Source: Lewinellaceae bacterium
Lineage (GTDB): Bacteria > Bacteroidota > Bacteroidia > Chitinophagales > Saprospiraceae
Length of the DNA stretch: 64,000 nt
Assembly: GCA_020636405.1 (NCBI GenBank)
Contig: JACJXW010000007.1
Location: forward strand, 186,001 to 250,000
Direction of reading: 5' to 3'
A model generated the notes under the pieces. It ran no database searches. It had not been told where the DNA came from and saw only the letters and a program-made list of their open reading frames with translations. The translations under genes and the position numbers were made by a program. Of this stretch, positions 53,970 through 63,626 are shown in pieces (within the stretch, counting starts at the first letter, position 1; every line of letters starts with the position of its first letter).

Positions 53970-55421
53970 ATGGGACAAAAGATCACTATAGACCCCGTCA
54001 CCCGGGTTGAAGGACACGGCAAGGTTACCATCCACCTCGACCAGGCAGGGCACGTAGAAGACGCCTTTTTCCATATTGTCGAATTCCGAGGCTTCGAGCG
54101 ATTCGTTCAGGGCCATCCTTACTGGGAAGCGCCGCTGCTGGTACAACGCCTCTGCGGCATCTGCCCGGTGAGCCACCACCTGGCGGCGGCCAAGGCCATC
54201 GACCAACTGATCGGGTTGGAACCGGAAGACCTCTCGCCAACGGCCACCAAACTGCGCCGCCTGCTGCACTACGGGCAGGTATTTCAGTCCCATGCCCTGC
54301 ACTTTTTCTACCTGGCCTCTCCGGACCTGTTGTTCGGATTCGACGCACCGCCGGAGAAGCGCAATGTGGTCGCCGTAGCTGTCGAAAACAAAGAACTGGC
54401 CCGCAAGGGCATCCTGATGCGCAAATTCGGACAGGAGATCATCAAAGCGATCGCCGGCAAGAAGATCCACGGTATTGCCGCCGTGCCGGGAGGCGTGCAC
54501 AAGACCTTTACTGCGGAAGAAAGGGACTATCTGCTCAAGGACAATGACACCCCCTCCGCAGAAACGATGATAGCATGGTCACAGGAGATCGTTCAGTTCA
54601 TCAAGCAATACCACGACCAAAACTTCCAGTGGCTGAACCACTTCGCCCGCTATCCTTCCGGCCACCTGGGGCTGGTCGGCCCCGAAGGAGAACTGGAACT
54701 GTATAACGGCAGCCTCCGCGCTATAGATGCCGAAGGGCGGATGACCCTCAACGACATCCCCAACAACGATTACCTCAAGTACTTTACCGAAGGCGTTGAA
54801 AAATGGTCGTACATGAAATTCCCCTACCTCAAACACCTGGGAAGGGAGAGTGGATGGAATCGGGTTGGGCCGCTGGCCCGCCTGAATGTGTGCAACGGCA
54901 TTTCCACCCCCCTCGCCCATAAAGAGTGGGAGGAATTTCGCCGTTATACCAACGGGCAGACCAACAACTGCACCATGCACTCCCACTGGGCGCGCCTGAT
55001 CGAAATGCTACACTGCGCCGAGATGATCAAAGGCCTGCTGATGGACAAAACCATTCTGGGCAACGACCTGGTCCGGGAAGGCACCCTGCGCCCGGAAGGC
55101 ATCGGCATCATTGAAGCGCCACGCGGCACGCTCATCCATCATTACAAGGTGGATGAAAAGGGCATGATCACCAAGTGCAACCTCATCGTTTCGACCACCC
55201 ACAACAACGAACCCATGAACCGGGCAGTGCGCTGGGTGGCCCAAAACGTCATCAGCGATAAGCCCGAGATCACCGAAGGCATGCTCAATCAGATCGAGGT
55301 GGCCATCCGCGCCTACGACCCCTGCCTGAGCTGCGCCACCCACGCCCTGGGCAAAATGCCGCTGGAGGTCTCCATTCTCGACCATGAAGGGAAGGTGTTG
55401 GAGGAATGTTTTAAAGGATGA
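53970..55421 (+). CDS. hoxH: [NiFe] hydrogenase large subunit (HoxH type)
   Basis: 483 residues. N-terminal DPVTRVEGHGKVTIHL; L1 Ni ligands RLCGICPVSHH; L2 ligands DPCLSCATH near the C-terminus, followed by about 25 residues (ALGKMPLEVSILDH...) that should be cleaved after Ni insertion. The SHH and DPCLSCATHALG forms point to group 3 cytoplasmic bidirectional hydrogenases. Works with HoxUY and HoxF as an NAD(H)-linked hydrogenase. The matching protease HoxW follows 300 bp downstream. Hyp maturation genes are not in this window. Confidence 0.93.
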   Translation: MGQKITIDPVTRVEGHGKVTIHLDQAGHVEDAFFHIVEFRGFERFVQGHPYWEAPLLVQRLCGICPVSHHLAAAKAIDQLIGLEPEDLSPTATKLRRLLHYGQVFQSHALHFFYLASPDLLFGFDAPPEKRNVVAVAVENKELARKGILMRKFGQEIIKAIAGKKIHGIAAVPGGVHKTFTAEERDYLLKDNDTPSAETMIAWSQEIVQFIKQYHDQNFQWLNHFARYPSGHLGLVGPEGELELYNGSLRAIDAEGRMTLNDIPNNDYLKYFTEGVEKWSYMKFPYLKHLGRESGWNRVGPLARLNVCNGISTPLAHKEWEEFRRYTNGQTNNCTMHSHWARLIEMLHCAEMIKGLLMDKTILGNDLVREGTLRPEGIGIIEAPRGTLIHHYKVDEKGMITKCNLIVSTTHNNEPMNRAVRWVAQNVISDKPEITEGMLNQIEVAIRAYDPCLSCATHALGKMPLEVSILDHEGKVLEECFKG

Positions 55422-55722
55422 TCCCGGGAAAGGGGGAGGATGTTTGATGTTTGATGTGCGATGTTTGATGTTTGATGTGCGATGTTTGATGTGCGATGTG
55501 CGATGTGCGAAACTAAAAATGCGTAAGTAAGTGCTTGGACAATTGTAGTTTCACACATCCCAGTTGGGGAAGCGGAGCCAAAACGGCTATGCACACTGGG
55601 TTCCGGCTATATTGCCATAGGGTTATCTTGTTCGCCTGTTTTTGTCCAGGCACTTAAGCAGGTGGACACCAATAGTTAGACAGAAAACGGTGGCTAAGAG
55701 CCTATCCGAAAACCAAAGCCTC
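55422..55722. other. 301-bp gap between hoxH and hoxW
   Basis: Contains the heptamer array (55439-55508) and non-coding sequence. No gene or clear terminator seen; the gap probably arose by repeat accumulation inside the operon. Confidence 0.5.
55439..55508. repeat. Ten tandem heptamers GATGTTT/GATGTGC
   Basis: Units in order: GATGTTT x2, GATGTGC, GATGTTT x2, GATGTGC, GATGTTT, GATGTGC x3. All share GATGT followed by TT or GC. Related to the GAT-N4 units at 41406-41516, 14 kb away and on the other side of the PFOR gene. Confidence 0.85.
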
Positions 55723-56184
55723 ATGCAAAACCTCAAGGCTACGCTGAATACCCCGGCCACCCTTCTTATTGGCATCGGCAACAGCGCCCGCAGCGATGAC
55801 GGCCTGGGGTGGGCGATCCTGGATGCCATCAGGGAAGAAGGCCATTTTGTGGGGGAGCTCGCTTACCGATACCAGCTTCAGGTAGAGGATGCCGATGTGA
55901 TCCGCAACTACCAAACGGTCATTTTCGCAGATGCGCTCCAGCGCCCTGTAGAGGGTGGTTTCTACTGGAAACCCTGCCTGCCGGTGGCCACCTTCGGTTT
56001 TTCCACTCACGCCCTGGACCCCGAATCAGTAGTAGCCCTTTGCCAGGAGTTATACGGCGAAGCGCCGGATGCCTACACGCTAGGAATCCAGGGGTATACC
56101 TGGGAATTGGAAGTGGGGCTGAGCCCGGAGGCATGGAAAAACCTTGAGCAGGCCCTCCGTTTTTTTCGGGAAAAAATTTTGTAG
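55723..56184 (+). CDS. hoxW: Hydrogenase maturation endopeptidase (HoxW/HycI family)
   Basis: 153 residues from the ATG before QNLKATLNTPATLLIGIGN; an earlier in-frame ATG (55642) would add 27 residues lacking homology. Motif GIGNSARSDDGLGWAI holds the Ni-sensing Asp region; FADALQ and FSTHALDPE carry the further metal-contacting residues. It trims the C-terminal peptide of HoxH after nickel insertion. Position after hoxH supports a dedicated protease. Confidence 0.85.
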   Translation: MQNLKATLNTPATLLIGIGNSARSDDGLGWAILDAIREEGHFVGELAYRYQLQVEDADVIRNYQTVIFADALQRPVEGGFYWKPCLPVATFGFSTHALDPESVVALCQELYGEAPDAYTLGIQGYTWELEVGLSPEAWKNLEQALRFFREKIL

Positions 56185-56222
56185 ATTCGAGTGCTGGTTT
56201 AATACGATATCTTGCTAAAACT

Positions 56223-56642
56223 ATGGGCTTAGAAGACAAGCATCCCGGAATTCTTCAAAATATAGAATTTGCTATTATCAATATTTACCGTGCAGATAGC
56301 GCCCTGCGGGACATAGATGTGATCAAGGCGCTGGAAGCGCTCATCAGCTATTATCAGCGCCGAAACATGCGCCGGGAAGCGGAAAAACCTGAATTACCCG
56401 GACTTCCCGATGCTGTTTTCGATGCAGTCGTCGATATACTTGATTTTCAGAAAAACCTGGTTGAAAAGGAGGAGGAAGAAGCTCCCGCCAGCCGGCCTTC
56501 CTTCAGCCGGGCCTTGCGAAAAACCAGCCGGGAGGACATCTACCTGGCTTGCCTGCGAAAAATACACAAGTCGGCCAAACGCTGGAACCGGGAGCGGGGA
56601 GAGCGGGGCTATCTGGATTTTGTTTCCAACTATATTCTATGA
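56223..56642 (+). CDS. Conserved-looking small helical protein, unknown function
   Basis: 139 residues, not recognised. No signal peptide. Helical N-terminal half (HPGILQNIEFAIINIYRADS, then IKALEALISYYQRRN), an acidic/proline linker (EKEEEEAPASRP) and a basic C-terminal helix (CLRKIHKSAKRWNRERGERG). 38 bp after hoxW on the same strand, so it may be part of the hydrogenase operon, but no hydrogenase accessory family fits. Followed by 240 bp with no recognised gene. Confidence 0.5.
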   Translation: MGLEDKHPGILQNIEFAIINIYRADSALRDIDVIKALEALISYYQRRNMRREAEKPELPGLPDAVFDAVVDILDFQKNLVEKEEEEAPASRPSFSRALRKTSREDIYLACLRKIHKSAKRWNRERGERGYLDFVSNYIL

Positions 56643-56881
56643 GGAGGCAATTCGGCGCTACCTGGTGAGGCCGGCAACGGCTGAGCGCCCTGAAAGCCAT
56701 CGATTTTCCCAACCGCCTGCCCCCGGGGCGCACTTACAGGCGAACAATGGATCGGCGAGCTGGCCAATACTGAGCCAAGGAAACTGGTGCGGCTCAGCGG
56801 ATGAGCAGCTTTTTGAAAATCCGGTAGTGGCCATCTTTTATTTTCCCGTCTTCCGAGATATACATTGAAATCGTCGGACGA

Positions 56882-58144
56882 ATGAAAAAAATCGCCCTGC
56901 ACTGGCAGATCCTCCTGGGGATGGCCGCCGGTGTGCTCTTTGGCCTGCTGGCCGCCCAGCTCCAGTGGAAGCCTTTTGTTGTCGACTGGATCAAGCCTTT
57001 CGGCACCCTATTCATCAACCTCCTTAAGGTGATTGCCATCCCTTTGATCATCACTTCACTGATCACCGGCATTGCCGGCCTCAAGGATATTTCGCAGCTA
57101 TCGGCCATTGGCTTCCGCGCGCTGGCGCTGTTCATTTCCACCACCGTTTTTGCCATCAGCATCGGGCTGGCAACGGTCAACCTCGTCCGCCCCGGCCTCT
57201 GGATCGAAACCGAAGTGCGGGACAAACTGCTTCAGGAGTACGCGGGAATGGCTTCCCAACGGATCGCTGCGGCGGCCGAACAACAGGCAAAAGGGCCGTT
57301 GCAGCCGTTGGTAGAACTCGTGCCGGATAACATCTTCAACGCTGCCACCAGCAACGGGAATATGCTTCAGGTCATCCTGTTCGTCACCTTTTTCGGCATC
57401 GGGCTGGTGCTCATCCCGGCTGAACGGGCACAGCCGGCCAAGGCCTTTTTCGACAGTGCCAACGAGGTGGTTTTAAAACTCATCGACCTCATCATGCGGT
57501 CGGCGCCCTACGGCGTTTTCGCCCTGCTTGCCGCTCTGGTAGTGGAATCGCCCAGCGTCAGCCTGTTCAACGCCCTGCTGGGGTACTCCCTCTGCGTACT
57601 GCTTGGGTTGTCCATTATGATTTTTGGAATATATCCCACGCTGGTGCGCCTCTTCACCGGAAAACCTTACCGATTCCTTTTGCAGGGCATGGCGCCGGCG
57701 CAGATGCTGGCATTCTCCACCAGTTCCAGCGCCGCCACGCTGCCGGTGACCATGGAATGCGTGAAAGACAACCTGGGCGTAGACGAGGAAGTGGCGGGCT
57801 TTGTCCTGCCGGTCGGCGCCACGGTCAATATGGACGGCACCAGCCTCTACCAGGCCGTGGCTGCCGTATTCATCGCTCAGGCGATGGGTATCGAGCTTTC
57901 TCTGGGCGCACAGCTGGGGATCATCGTGACGGCCACACTGGCCTCAATCGGCGCCGCTGCGGTGCCCGGCGCCGGCATGATCACGCTGGTCATCGTGCTG
58001 GCGCAGGCAGGCATTCCGGAGGCCGGGCTGGCGCTGATCTTCGCCGTCGACCGCCCCCTGGATATGTGCCGGACGATCGCCAACGTCACCGGAGATGCGA
58101 CCGTGTCGATGGTGGTGGCCAAGAGTGTCGGAAAGCTGAGTTGA
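56882..58144 (+). CDS. gltP: Dicarboxylate/glutamate:cation symporter (DAACS family)
   Basis: 420 residues, eight helices plus two re-entrant hairpins. Family marks: LFINLLKVIAIPLIITSLITG, the serine-rich hairpin AFSTSSSAATLPVTMECV, and NMDGTSLYQAVAAVFIAQ (Na+ and substrate site), then DRPLDMCRTIANVTGDA in the last helix. Imports glutamate, aspartate or C4-dicarboxylates with H+ or Na+. A periplasmic loop of about 40 residues (about 105-145) is longer than in E. coli GltP. Probably monocistronic. Confidence 0.92.
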   Translation: MKKIALHWQILLGMAAGVLFGLLAAQLQWKPFVVDWIKPFGTLFINLLKVIAIPLIITSLITGIAGLKDISQLSAIGFRALALFISTTVFAISIGLATVNLVRPGLWIETEVRDKLLQEYAGMASQRIAAAAEQQAKGPLQPLVELVPDNIFNAATSNGNMLQVILFVTFFGIGLVLIPAERAQPAKAFFDSANEVVLKLIDLIMRSAPYGVFALLAALVVESPSVSLFNALLGYSLCVLLGLSIMIFGIYPTLVRLFTGKPYRFLLQGMAPAQMLAFSTSSSAATLPVTMECVKDNLGVDEEVAGFVLPVGATVNMDGTSLYQAVAAVFIAQAMGIELSLGAQLGIIVTATLASIGAAAVPGAGMITLVIVLAQAGIPEAGLALIFAVDRPLDMCRTIANVTGDATVSMVVAKSVGKLS

Positions 58145-58510
58145 AAGGTACTGGTACCTACCTAACTGCCATTCTTTCGTACAGAATATCTTTTTCAACG
58201 CAGGATATTCTCCAGCTACCGGCCGTTTTACCACTTACTTCCCAAAATTTGCACAACACCGCCCAAAACCTGCAAACTGGCTGCAGCGTATTTATTCCCA
58301 GCCTCAGATGGCCTAACTTTGAAATAAATACCTAAAACCATACTGACGGACGGCTTCCCAAACCCCAAAGGCCATAAAATAAAGGGAAGCCCGACACTCC
58401 TAATCCGAGATGAAGAGGCGCCGTAAAAGGCCGGCGCCTCTCTCTCTATTTAGCTTCGTTTACCATCAAAGTTTTCTATATTTATCCTTATTAACGAATA
58501 CCGACACCTG
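58145..58510. other. 366-bp gap before the LytTR regulator
   Basis: No gene seen. It contains the GC-rich hairpin at 58415-58440 and a TATATTTA at 58477-58484 that could be the -7 box of the response-regulator gene at 58511. Confidence 0.45.
58415..58440 (+). terminator. GC-rich hairpin upstream of the LytTR gene
   Basis: GAGGCGCC (58415-58422) pairs with GGCGCCTC (58433-58440) over a 10-base loop; followed by TCTCTCTATTT, pyrimidine-rich but not a pure T-run. Likely end of the symporter transcript. Confidence 0.5.
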
Positions 58511-59260
58511 ATGAAGCCCTTACGTGCCATAATTGTTGAAGACGAACCCTCTGGAATGGAAAACCTGCGCTGGAAACTGCAAAACCACTGCCCCGGAGTA
58601 GAGATCGTTGCTGAATGCCTGAGCGGGCAAGAGGCCATCACCGCAATTCGTACTTACCTGCCTGACCTGCTCTTCCTGGACATCATGCTGGGCGATATAA
58701 CCGGTTTCGATGTACTGAAGGCCATCAAACACCCTTCTTTTGAATTGATCTTCACCACCAGTTATGATGAATATGCAATCCAGGCCATCAAAAACAACGC
58801 CCTGGATTATCTGGTAAAACCTGTTCAGGTCGACGAGTTGCAGGAAGCAGTAGCCAAAGCACGGGCTAAGATCCTCCAGCATATTCCGGCTACCCCGGCG
58901 CCGGCAGCAGCCAGCCCGGCGCCCGCGAAATTTGGTTTTCCCATTTCCACAGGAATGCAATTCCTCGACCTGCAGGAAGTCATCTACGCCCAAGCCGAAG
59001 ATAATGTTGCCGTGTTGCACCTCACCGGAAAAAAGGAAGTGCGGCTCACCAAAACCCTGTCCTGGCTCGAAGAACAACTGGAGGACAACGGGTTTTGCCG
59101 GGTGCACCACTCCTACCTGATCAACCTGAACCAGATGACGGAGTACATCCGCAACGAAGGGGGGTATGTGATCATGAGCGACGGCAAGGCCATCAGCGTG
59201 TCCCGCCGCAAAAAGGACGACTTCCTCCGCAGCCTGGAAAAATGGGAGATAAATGGGTGA
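58511..59260 (+). CDS. LytTR-family response regulator
   Basis: 249 residues. Receiver domain (about 5-115) with acidic pair VEDE at 9-12, phospho-acceptor D57 in LLFLDIML, Thr in FTTSYDEYA and Lys in YLVKPVQ. Ala/Pro linker (about 123-137), then LytTR DNA-binding domain (about 145-245) with VIYAQAEDNVAVLHL, RLTKTLSWLEEQL and CRVHHSYLINLNQM. Partner of the LytS-type kinase 2.2 kb downstream, from which it is separated by a caspase-like gene. In such pairs the regulator usually binds direct repeats ahead of its own or nearby operons. Confidence 0.92.
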   Translation: MKPLRAIIVEDEPSGMENLRWKLQNHCPGVEIVAECLSGQEAITAIRTYLPDLLFLDIMLGDITGFDVLKAIKHPSFELIFTTSYDEYAIQAIKNNALDYLVKPVQVDELQEAVAKARAKILQHIPATPAPAAASPAPAKFGFPISTGMQFLDLQEVIYAQAEDNVAVLHLTGKKEVRLTKTLSWLEEQLEDNGFCRVHHSYLINLNQMTEYIRNEGGYVIMSDGKAISVSRRKKDDFLRSLEKWEING

Positions 59261-59395
59261 AATGCATGGAAATGAGGAAATGCAGTCCGAATCCAAGCAT
59301 TTCCGACAGTTCCACGTGTTTTTCTATTTGTGTCCTGATATTTTCGCTGATACACTAATACACTGATCATTGCACCACCGGATACCCTCTTAAAC

Positions 59396-61393
59396 ATGAA
59401 AACCACCTACGCCCTGCTCGTCGGCATCAACACATACCCTCCTCCGATCCCGGAACTGGGAGGTTGCATCAAAGACCTCGACCAGATCGAAGGCTTCCTG
59501 CGGGGCGTTGCTGGCCAGGGGGTAGAAACGGTGGACACCATCAACGGCCTGCCGCTGCGCCAATTCGGCTCCCTGAGGATCTGCCGCCTGGAAAATCAAC
59601 AGGCGACTTATAATAACATCATTAAGGGGTTCCGCCAGTTCTTGCGCCAGGCAGGCGCCGATGATGCGGTGTGGTTCCATTTCAGCGGCCACGGTTCGGA
59701 AGAATTTACAGCTGAAGAATTTTTGGAGATCGAACCCAACGGCAAAGACCAGACCCTGGTGTGCTACCAGGCCGGGCCCGACGAAGGCGGACAACTCCAC
59801 CTGGCGGATAAGGAACTGGCCGTATTGCTGCACGAAGTAGCAACTCAGGATACCAGCGGAGAGCCAAAGGCCAGCCCCCATATCGTCGTCTCCCTGGACT
59901 GCTGCCATTCCGGCTCCGGCACCAGAGACATAGAAGAAGAGCTCACGATTAAGAGCCGTAACTACAACGCCCTGCGCGCTACGACGCGGGGCCAGGCCGC
60001 CCGGGTGCGGAGCCTGGATTCCTATATCGACGGTTTCTACGCCGGCCAGTGGAAGGCGATGAAGGGCTTTGAAGTCCCCGTAGCGCCCCACGTGCTGCTC
60101 TCCGCCTGCGAGAGCGTGCAGAAAGCAAGTGACCTGCCCGCAGGAGGGCTGTTCACTTCCGGGCTGATCGAAGCTTTGAAAAGTGCCCAGGGAAATATCA
60201 ACTACGCTGACCTCTTCGTGCGCTCCCGCTCGACGGTACAGCGGATCGTCAAAAAATTTGGCCGCGAGCAAATGCCTCAGTTTGAAACCATCGGCAGTTT
60301 CAATCCCTACACCCGGTTTCTGGACGGCTCCTCCCTGGGTACCCCCAACCGATATGAGATCCGGCATGAAAACGGGCAGTGGATGGTAAAATGCGGCGCC
60401 ATACACGGCATTCCCATCAAACCGCCTGCGCCGGTTGAAGTAGAGGTCCGTACAGCAGCGCCGGAAAGCCGCCCCCTGGGTACCGCTGTGCTGGAAGGTA
60501 TCGGCGCTCAGAAGAGCCGCCTGAAACTGAACGACGGGCTGGCGCTCAGCCCCGAGCAGGATTATCAGGCTACCCTGCGCTTCCTGCCGGCCCCACCGGC
60601 CTTCGTCCTGCTACGGGGGGAAACATCCGCGATCGAAACACTGAAAGAAGTGTGGGATCCCTCAAAAAATATTCAATGGATCGCCAGCGAACAACTGGAA
60701 GATACCGGAGAGCCGCCGCTTGAAGTAGAGGCTACCAATGGCAAGTACCTCATCCATGACCGAAAGAACGGCCGCCTGGCCCTGGAAGTGGTACAAAGCA
60801 CGGATACAAGCCGGATGGTAATCGATGCACTCGGAAAGATCGTGAACTGGGAACGAACGCTGCAACTGCGCAACGATAAGTCCGCTATACAACAATGGAT
60901 CAGCCTGGACCTTGGGGTCATGGGCAAGAACCATCAGGTAACATTCCACTCGGGAGCAGAGCTTGTACTGTCGGCCACTACCGATAGTTTCATGGAGAAG
61001 TCCGGCGCACTTTTTGCCGGCTTTACCCCCCGTGCCCGGATCAAGGGGGCAGAACAGAACCTGCACTGCTATTTGTTCCACCTGCGCTCCAACTACGGCA
61101 TCGAGTCCTATGAGGGAGAGGTCGTTTTCCGCCCGGACGAGCATCCCGGGAAAGCGGAAGTCCTCCTTCCCCTGTGGAAGAGCGCCAAAGGCTGGGGCCT
61201 TTCTCCCGGAGAACAGGAAGCGGTTTCCCACTTTATGCTGCTGGCCTGCACGGAGAGCCTGGATTACCACCAGTTGCTGCAGGGAGGACTGGGGCCTACC
61301 CGAGATATGCTCTTCGACTGGAACCCCCTGGCAGTTTCGGATGACTGGTGCAGCCAGGTGATCAAGGTGCGGCTCGTGAGGCGGGATTCGTGA
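59396..61393 (+). CDS. Caspase-like (C14) protease with large C-terminal region
   Basis: 665 residues. Caspase-fold domain about 1-290: strand KTTYALLVGINTYP, GGCIKDLDQIEGFL, catalytic His99 in HFSGHGSEE and catalytic Cys170 in SLDCCHSGSG (metacaspase-type DxCHSG). No signal peptide. The C-terminal 350 residues are beta-rich, contain EVEVRTAAPESRPLG and repeated short strands, and match no domain I can name. Expected to cut after basic residues if it is a bacterial orthocaspase; activity and targets unknown. It lies between a LytTR regulator and a LytS-type kinase on the same strand and another caspase-like gene follows. Confidence 0.85.
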   Translation: MKTTYALLVGINTYPPPIPELGGCIKDLDQIEGFLRGVAGQGVETVDTINGLPLRQFGSLRICRLENQQATYNNIIKGFRQFLRQAGADDAVWFHFSGHGSEEFTAEEFLEIEPNGKDQTLVCYQAGPDEGGQLHLADKELAVLLHEVATQDTSGEPKASPHIVVSLDCCHSGSGTRDIEEELTIKSRNYNALRATTRGQAARVRSLDSYIDGFYAGQWKAMKGFEVPVAPHVLLSACESVQKASDLPAGGLFTSGLIEALKSAQGNINYADLFVRSRSTVQRIVKKFGREQMPQFETIGSFNPYTRFLDGSSLGTPNRYEIRHENGQWMVKCGAIHGIPIKPPAPVEVEVRTAAPESRPLGTAVLEGIGAQKSRLKLNDGLALSPEQDYQATLRFLPAPPAFVLLRGETSAIETLKEVWDPSKNIQWIASEQLEDTGEPPLEVEATNGKYLIHDRKNGRLALEVVQSTDTSRMVIDALGKIVNWERTLQLRNDKSAIQQWISLDLGVMGKNHQVTFHSGAELVLSATTDSFMEKSGALFAGFTPRARIKGAEQNLHCYLFHLRSNYGIESYEGEVVFRPDEHPGKAEVLLPLWKSAKGWGLSPGEQEAVSHFMLLACTESLDYHQLLQGGLGPTRDMLFDWNPLAVSDDWCSQVIKVRLVRRDS

Positions 61394-61507
61394 TTCGTCA
61401 GCTTAGCGCGGAGGCGGGGATTCGTCTCCGCCCGAGGCCTTCAACGGCCGGCGCAACTTTATACAAAAGGCCGGTAATACGTACCGTGATTTGAACATCA
61501 GCACTCA

Positions 61508-63562
61508 ATGCAACAAACAACCACATATAAGCACTTTCCGCTTGCCGCCGTATTCCTGGCGTTTTTGCTCCTGCCGGGCTGCCAGGACTACCAGCACCCC
61601 GGCTTCGAGCCCGGCGTTGCCGGCAGCCGCCCCGTTGAGCAGTTGGATCATTTCCTTAGAACCGACAGCATCATCGCTGGACTGGAGCAGTTGCCCGGTA
61701 CCCGGGAACAGTTGGATAGCCTGCTGCTGTGGGCCGACCTGATGAAGAATTACAACCAGAACGCGGCGCTGGAGTATGCGAATGAGGCAAACCGGATGTC
61801 TACGGAGCGGGGCTGGCGGTTATCGCAGGCGATCAGCTTGTACTATCGGGCGATGATCAAGGAGAAGAAGCAGCGGCTGGGAGAAAGGATTGAGGATGCT
61901 ATTGTGGATGCGAAGATGAGTGAACAACTTTTGAAGCAGTCAGGAAGAAAGGACTGGCAGATCCGGACAGGCAATTTACTGGGGGGATTGTACTACAAAA
62001 AATCGCAATACGATTCTGCCCTGGTCTACCTCTATCACGCCCTCGAAATGGCGGAAAAGTCAAACCTCCAGAAGGTTCAGTCCATCGAATTGAAAGGGGA
62101 AATTTTTCACGATTTGGGTAATATATACTCTGAAAGGGATTCCACTATACAGAAGGCTTTAAATAATTATCAAAAAAGCCTTGATATCTACGAAAAAACA
62201 GGCAATAAAGCGGCAGCTTCAAGGTTAAATATTGCATTAGGCAGGCTATACACCCGGCAAGGGGAATACGAAAAAGCGCAGGAAGAACTCAGGAAGAGCG
62301 AAGCATATGCCTATAGTTCGAAGGACTACAGTATCCTCGTAGACGCTTACCGTCGATTAGGATACCTGAAATACAGGCAATATCGTTCCTCTGGTGAAGA
62401 ACCCCAATTTCTGGAAGCGATGGCTCTTTTTCGCAAATGCCTTAAATACCAAGAGGAGAACCAGTATGACATCTATGTCCTAATGGGGTGGAGCTGTCAG
62501 GAAAGAACTTCAAAACCGCCCAAAAACCTTGCCTATCTCGACTCAGCCATTGTTTTTTATCGAATGGCTATGGAAGATGCTCAAAAAGAAGGCGTAGCAG
62601 ACGTCATGGCTAAAATGGCCAACAATATTACTTCCTTGTGCAACTGGCGGTTCTCGAAATTCGAGAAGGATTGTAGCGACCTATTAGGCCAATCTTATAC
62701 CAACTTTTTGAATGAGAATTACAAAGCAATAACAGATACCATAACGATAAGCCTTCAGGGCGCCAACCAACGGATCCGGGAATTTGAGCGGAAAGAACAA
62801 GCCGCGGCAACCAACTTGCGGCTCAGAAAAAATTGGTTTATCAGTGGGGTAGGTTTGGTAATCGCCGGATTGACCTTCCTGTTAATTCTACTATGGCAAA
62901 AACAAAAACGGCTGCAGGCACGCATGGAGGCCCTCCGCGCCCAGATCAATCCGCATTTCATCTCCAACAGCTTGAATGCCATCGAAAATCTGGTCAATCA
63001 GGACCAGCGGGAAGCCGCCGCCAAATACCTCATCCATTTTTCGCGCCTTTCCCGGCAGATCCTGAATAGCTCGAGAGCCCCTTCCACCAGCCTAACGGAA
63101 GAAATAAAGATGTTGGAGCATTTTCTGGCCCTTGAACAGTTGCGCTTCCGCGACAAGCTGCATTACGAAATTGAGTTATCACCAGGCTTAAACCCCGACC
63201 TCATTGAAATGCCGGCCATGATCCTGCAACCCTATGTGGAAAATGCGATCTGGCATGGTATCAAACCCAAATCAGGGCCAGGTTTTTTAAAAATTCGCAT
63301 TGAACGCAATGGCAGAAACCTCGTTTGTTTTATCGAAGACGACGGCATCGGCAGAGAAAAAGCCCGGGAGATGCAGGCTGCTTCGGTACTCAGAAAGCAC
63401 AAATCGCAAGGCATGGCAATTACCGAAGAGCGGCTTAAGGTCATTGGCAAAGCCACTGGGTCTCGGGTTGAGATTATCGACTTGCACGATACACAAGGCC
63501 ATGCAACCGGTACTCGAGTGGCCGTAAGGTTGCCTTTTAAACTAATGAAAAACAAAGAATAG
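61508..63562 (+). CDS. LytS-type sensor histidine kinase lipoprotein with TPR sensor
   Basis: 684 residues. Lipoprotein signal with lipobox LLPGC (Cys25), about six TPRs (about 85-430) in the periplasm, coiled coil, one membrane helix (about 444-463), then His_kinase domain with RAQINPHFISNSLNAIE (His483) and HATPase with PYVENAIWHGIK and EDDGIGREKA. It should phosphorylate the LytTR regulator at 58511. The middle of the TPR region (about 61920-62760) is clearly AT-richer than the ends of the gene. A fused lipid anchor plus transmembrane helix is unusual; the N-terminal segment may instead be an uncleaved anchor. Confidence 0.88.
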   Translation: MQQTTTYKHFPLAAVFLAFLLLPGCQDYQHPGFEPGVAGSRPVEQLDHFLRTDSIIAGLEQLPGTREQLDSLLLWADLMKNYNQNAALEYANEANRMSTERGWRLSQAISLYYRAMIKEKKQRLGERIEDAIVDAKMSEQLLKQSGRKDWQIRTGNLLGGLYYKKSQYDSALVYLYHALEMAEKSNLQKVQSIELKGEIFHDLGNIYSERDSTIQKALNNYQKSLDIYEKTGNKAAASRLNIALGRLYTRQGEYEKAQEELRKSEAYAYSSKDYSILVDAYRRLGYLKYRQYRSSGEEPQFLEAMALFRKCLKYQEENQYDIYVLMGWSCQERTSKPPKNLAYLDSAIVFYRMAMEDAQKEGVADVMAKMANNITSLCNWRFSKFEKDCSDLLGQSYTNFLNENYKAITDTITISLQGANQRIREFERKEQAAATNLRLRKNWFISGVGLVIAGLTFLLILLWQKQKRLQARMEALRAQINPHFISNSLNAIENLVNQDQREAAAKYLIHFSRLSRQILNSSRAPSTSLTEEIKMLEHFLALEQLRFRDKLHYEIELSPGLNPDLIEMPAMILQPYVENAIWHGIKPKSGPGFLKIRIERNGRNLVCFIEDDGIGREKAREMQAASVLRKHKSQGMAITEERLKVIGKATGSRVEIIDLHDTQGHATGTRVAVRLPFKLMKNKE

Positions 63563-63626
63563 GAAAATGGCCGTCCGCAGCCTGAGAAGGAGCATAATAA
63601 AATTGGAAACCCTATAACATTTCAAC

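Noticed and set aside
55439..55508. Heptamer array considered as a CRISPR array
   Set aside because: Units are 7 bases with no spacers and no cas genes nearby.
61394..61507. Hairpins after the caspase gene as a terminator
   Set aside because: Stems around GGCGGGGA/TCTCCGCC have mismatches and no T-run follows; the kinase downstream is probably on the same transcript.
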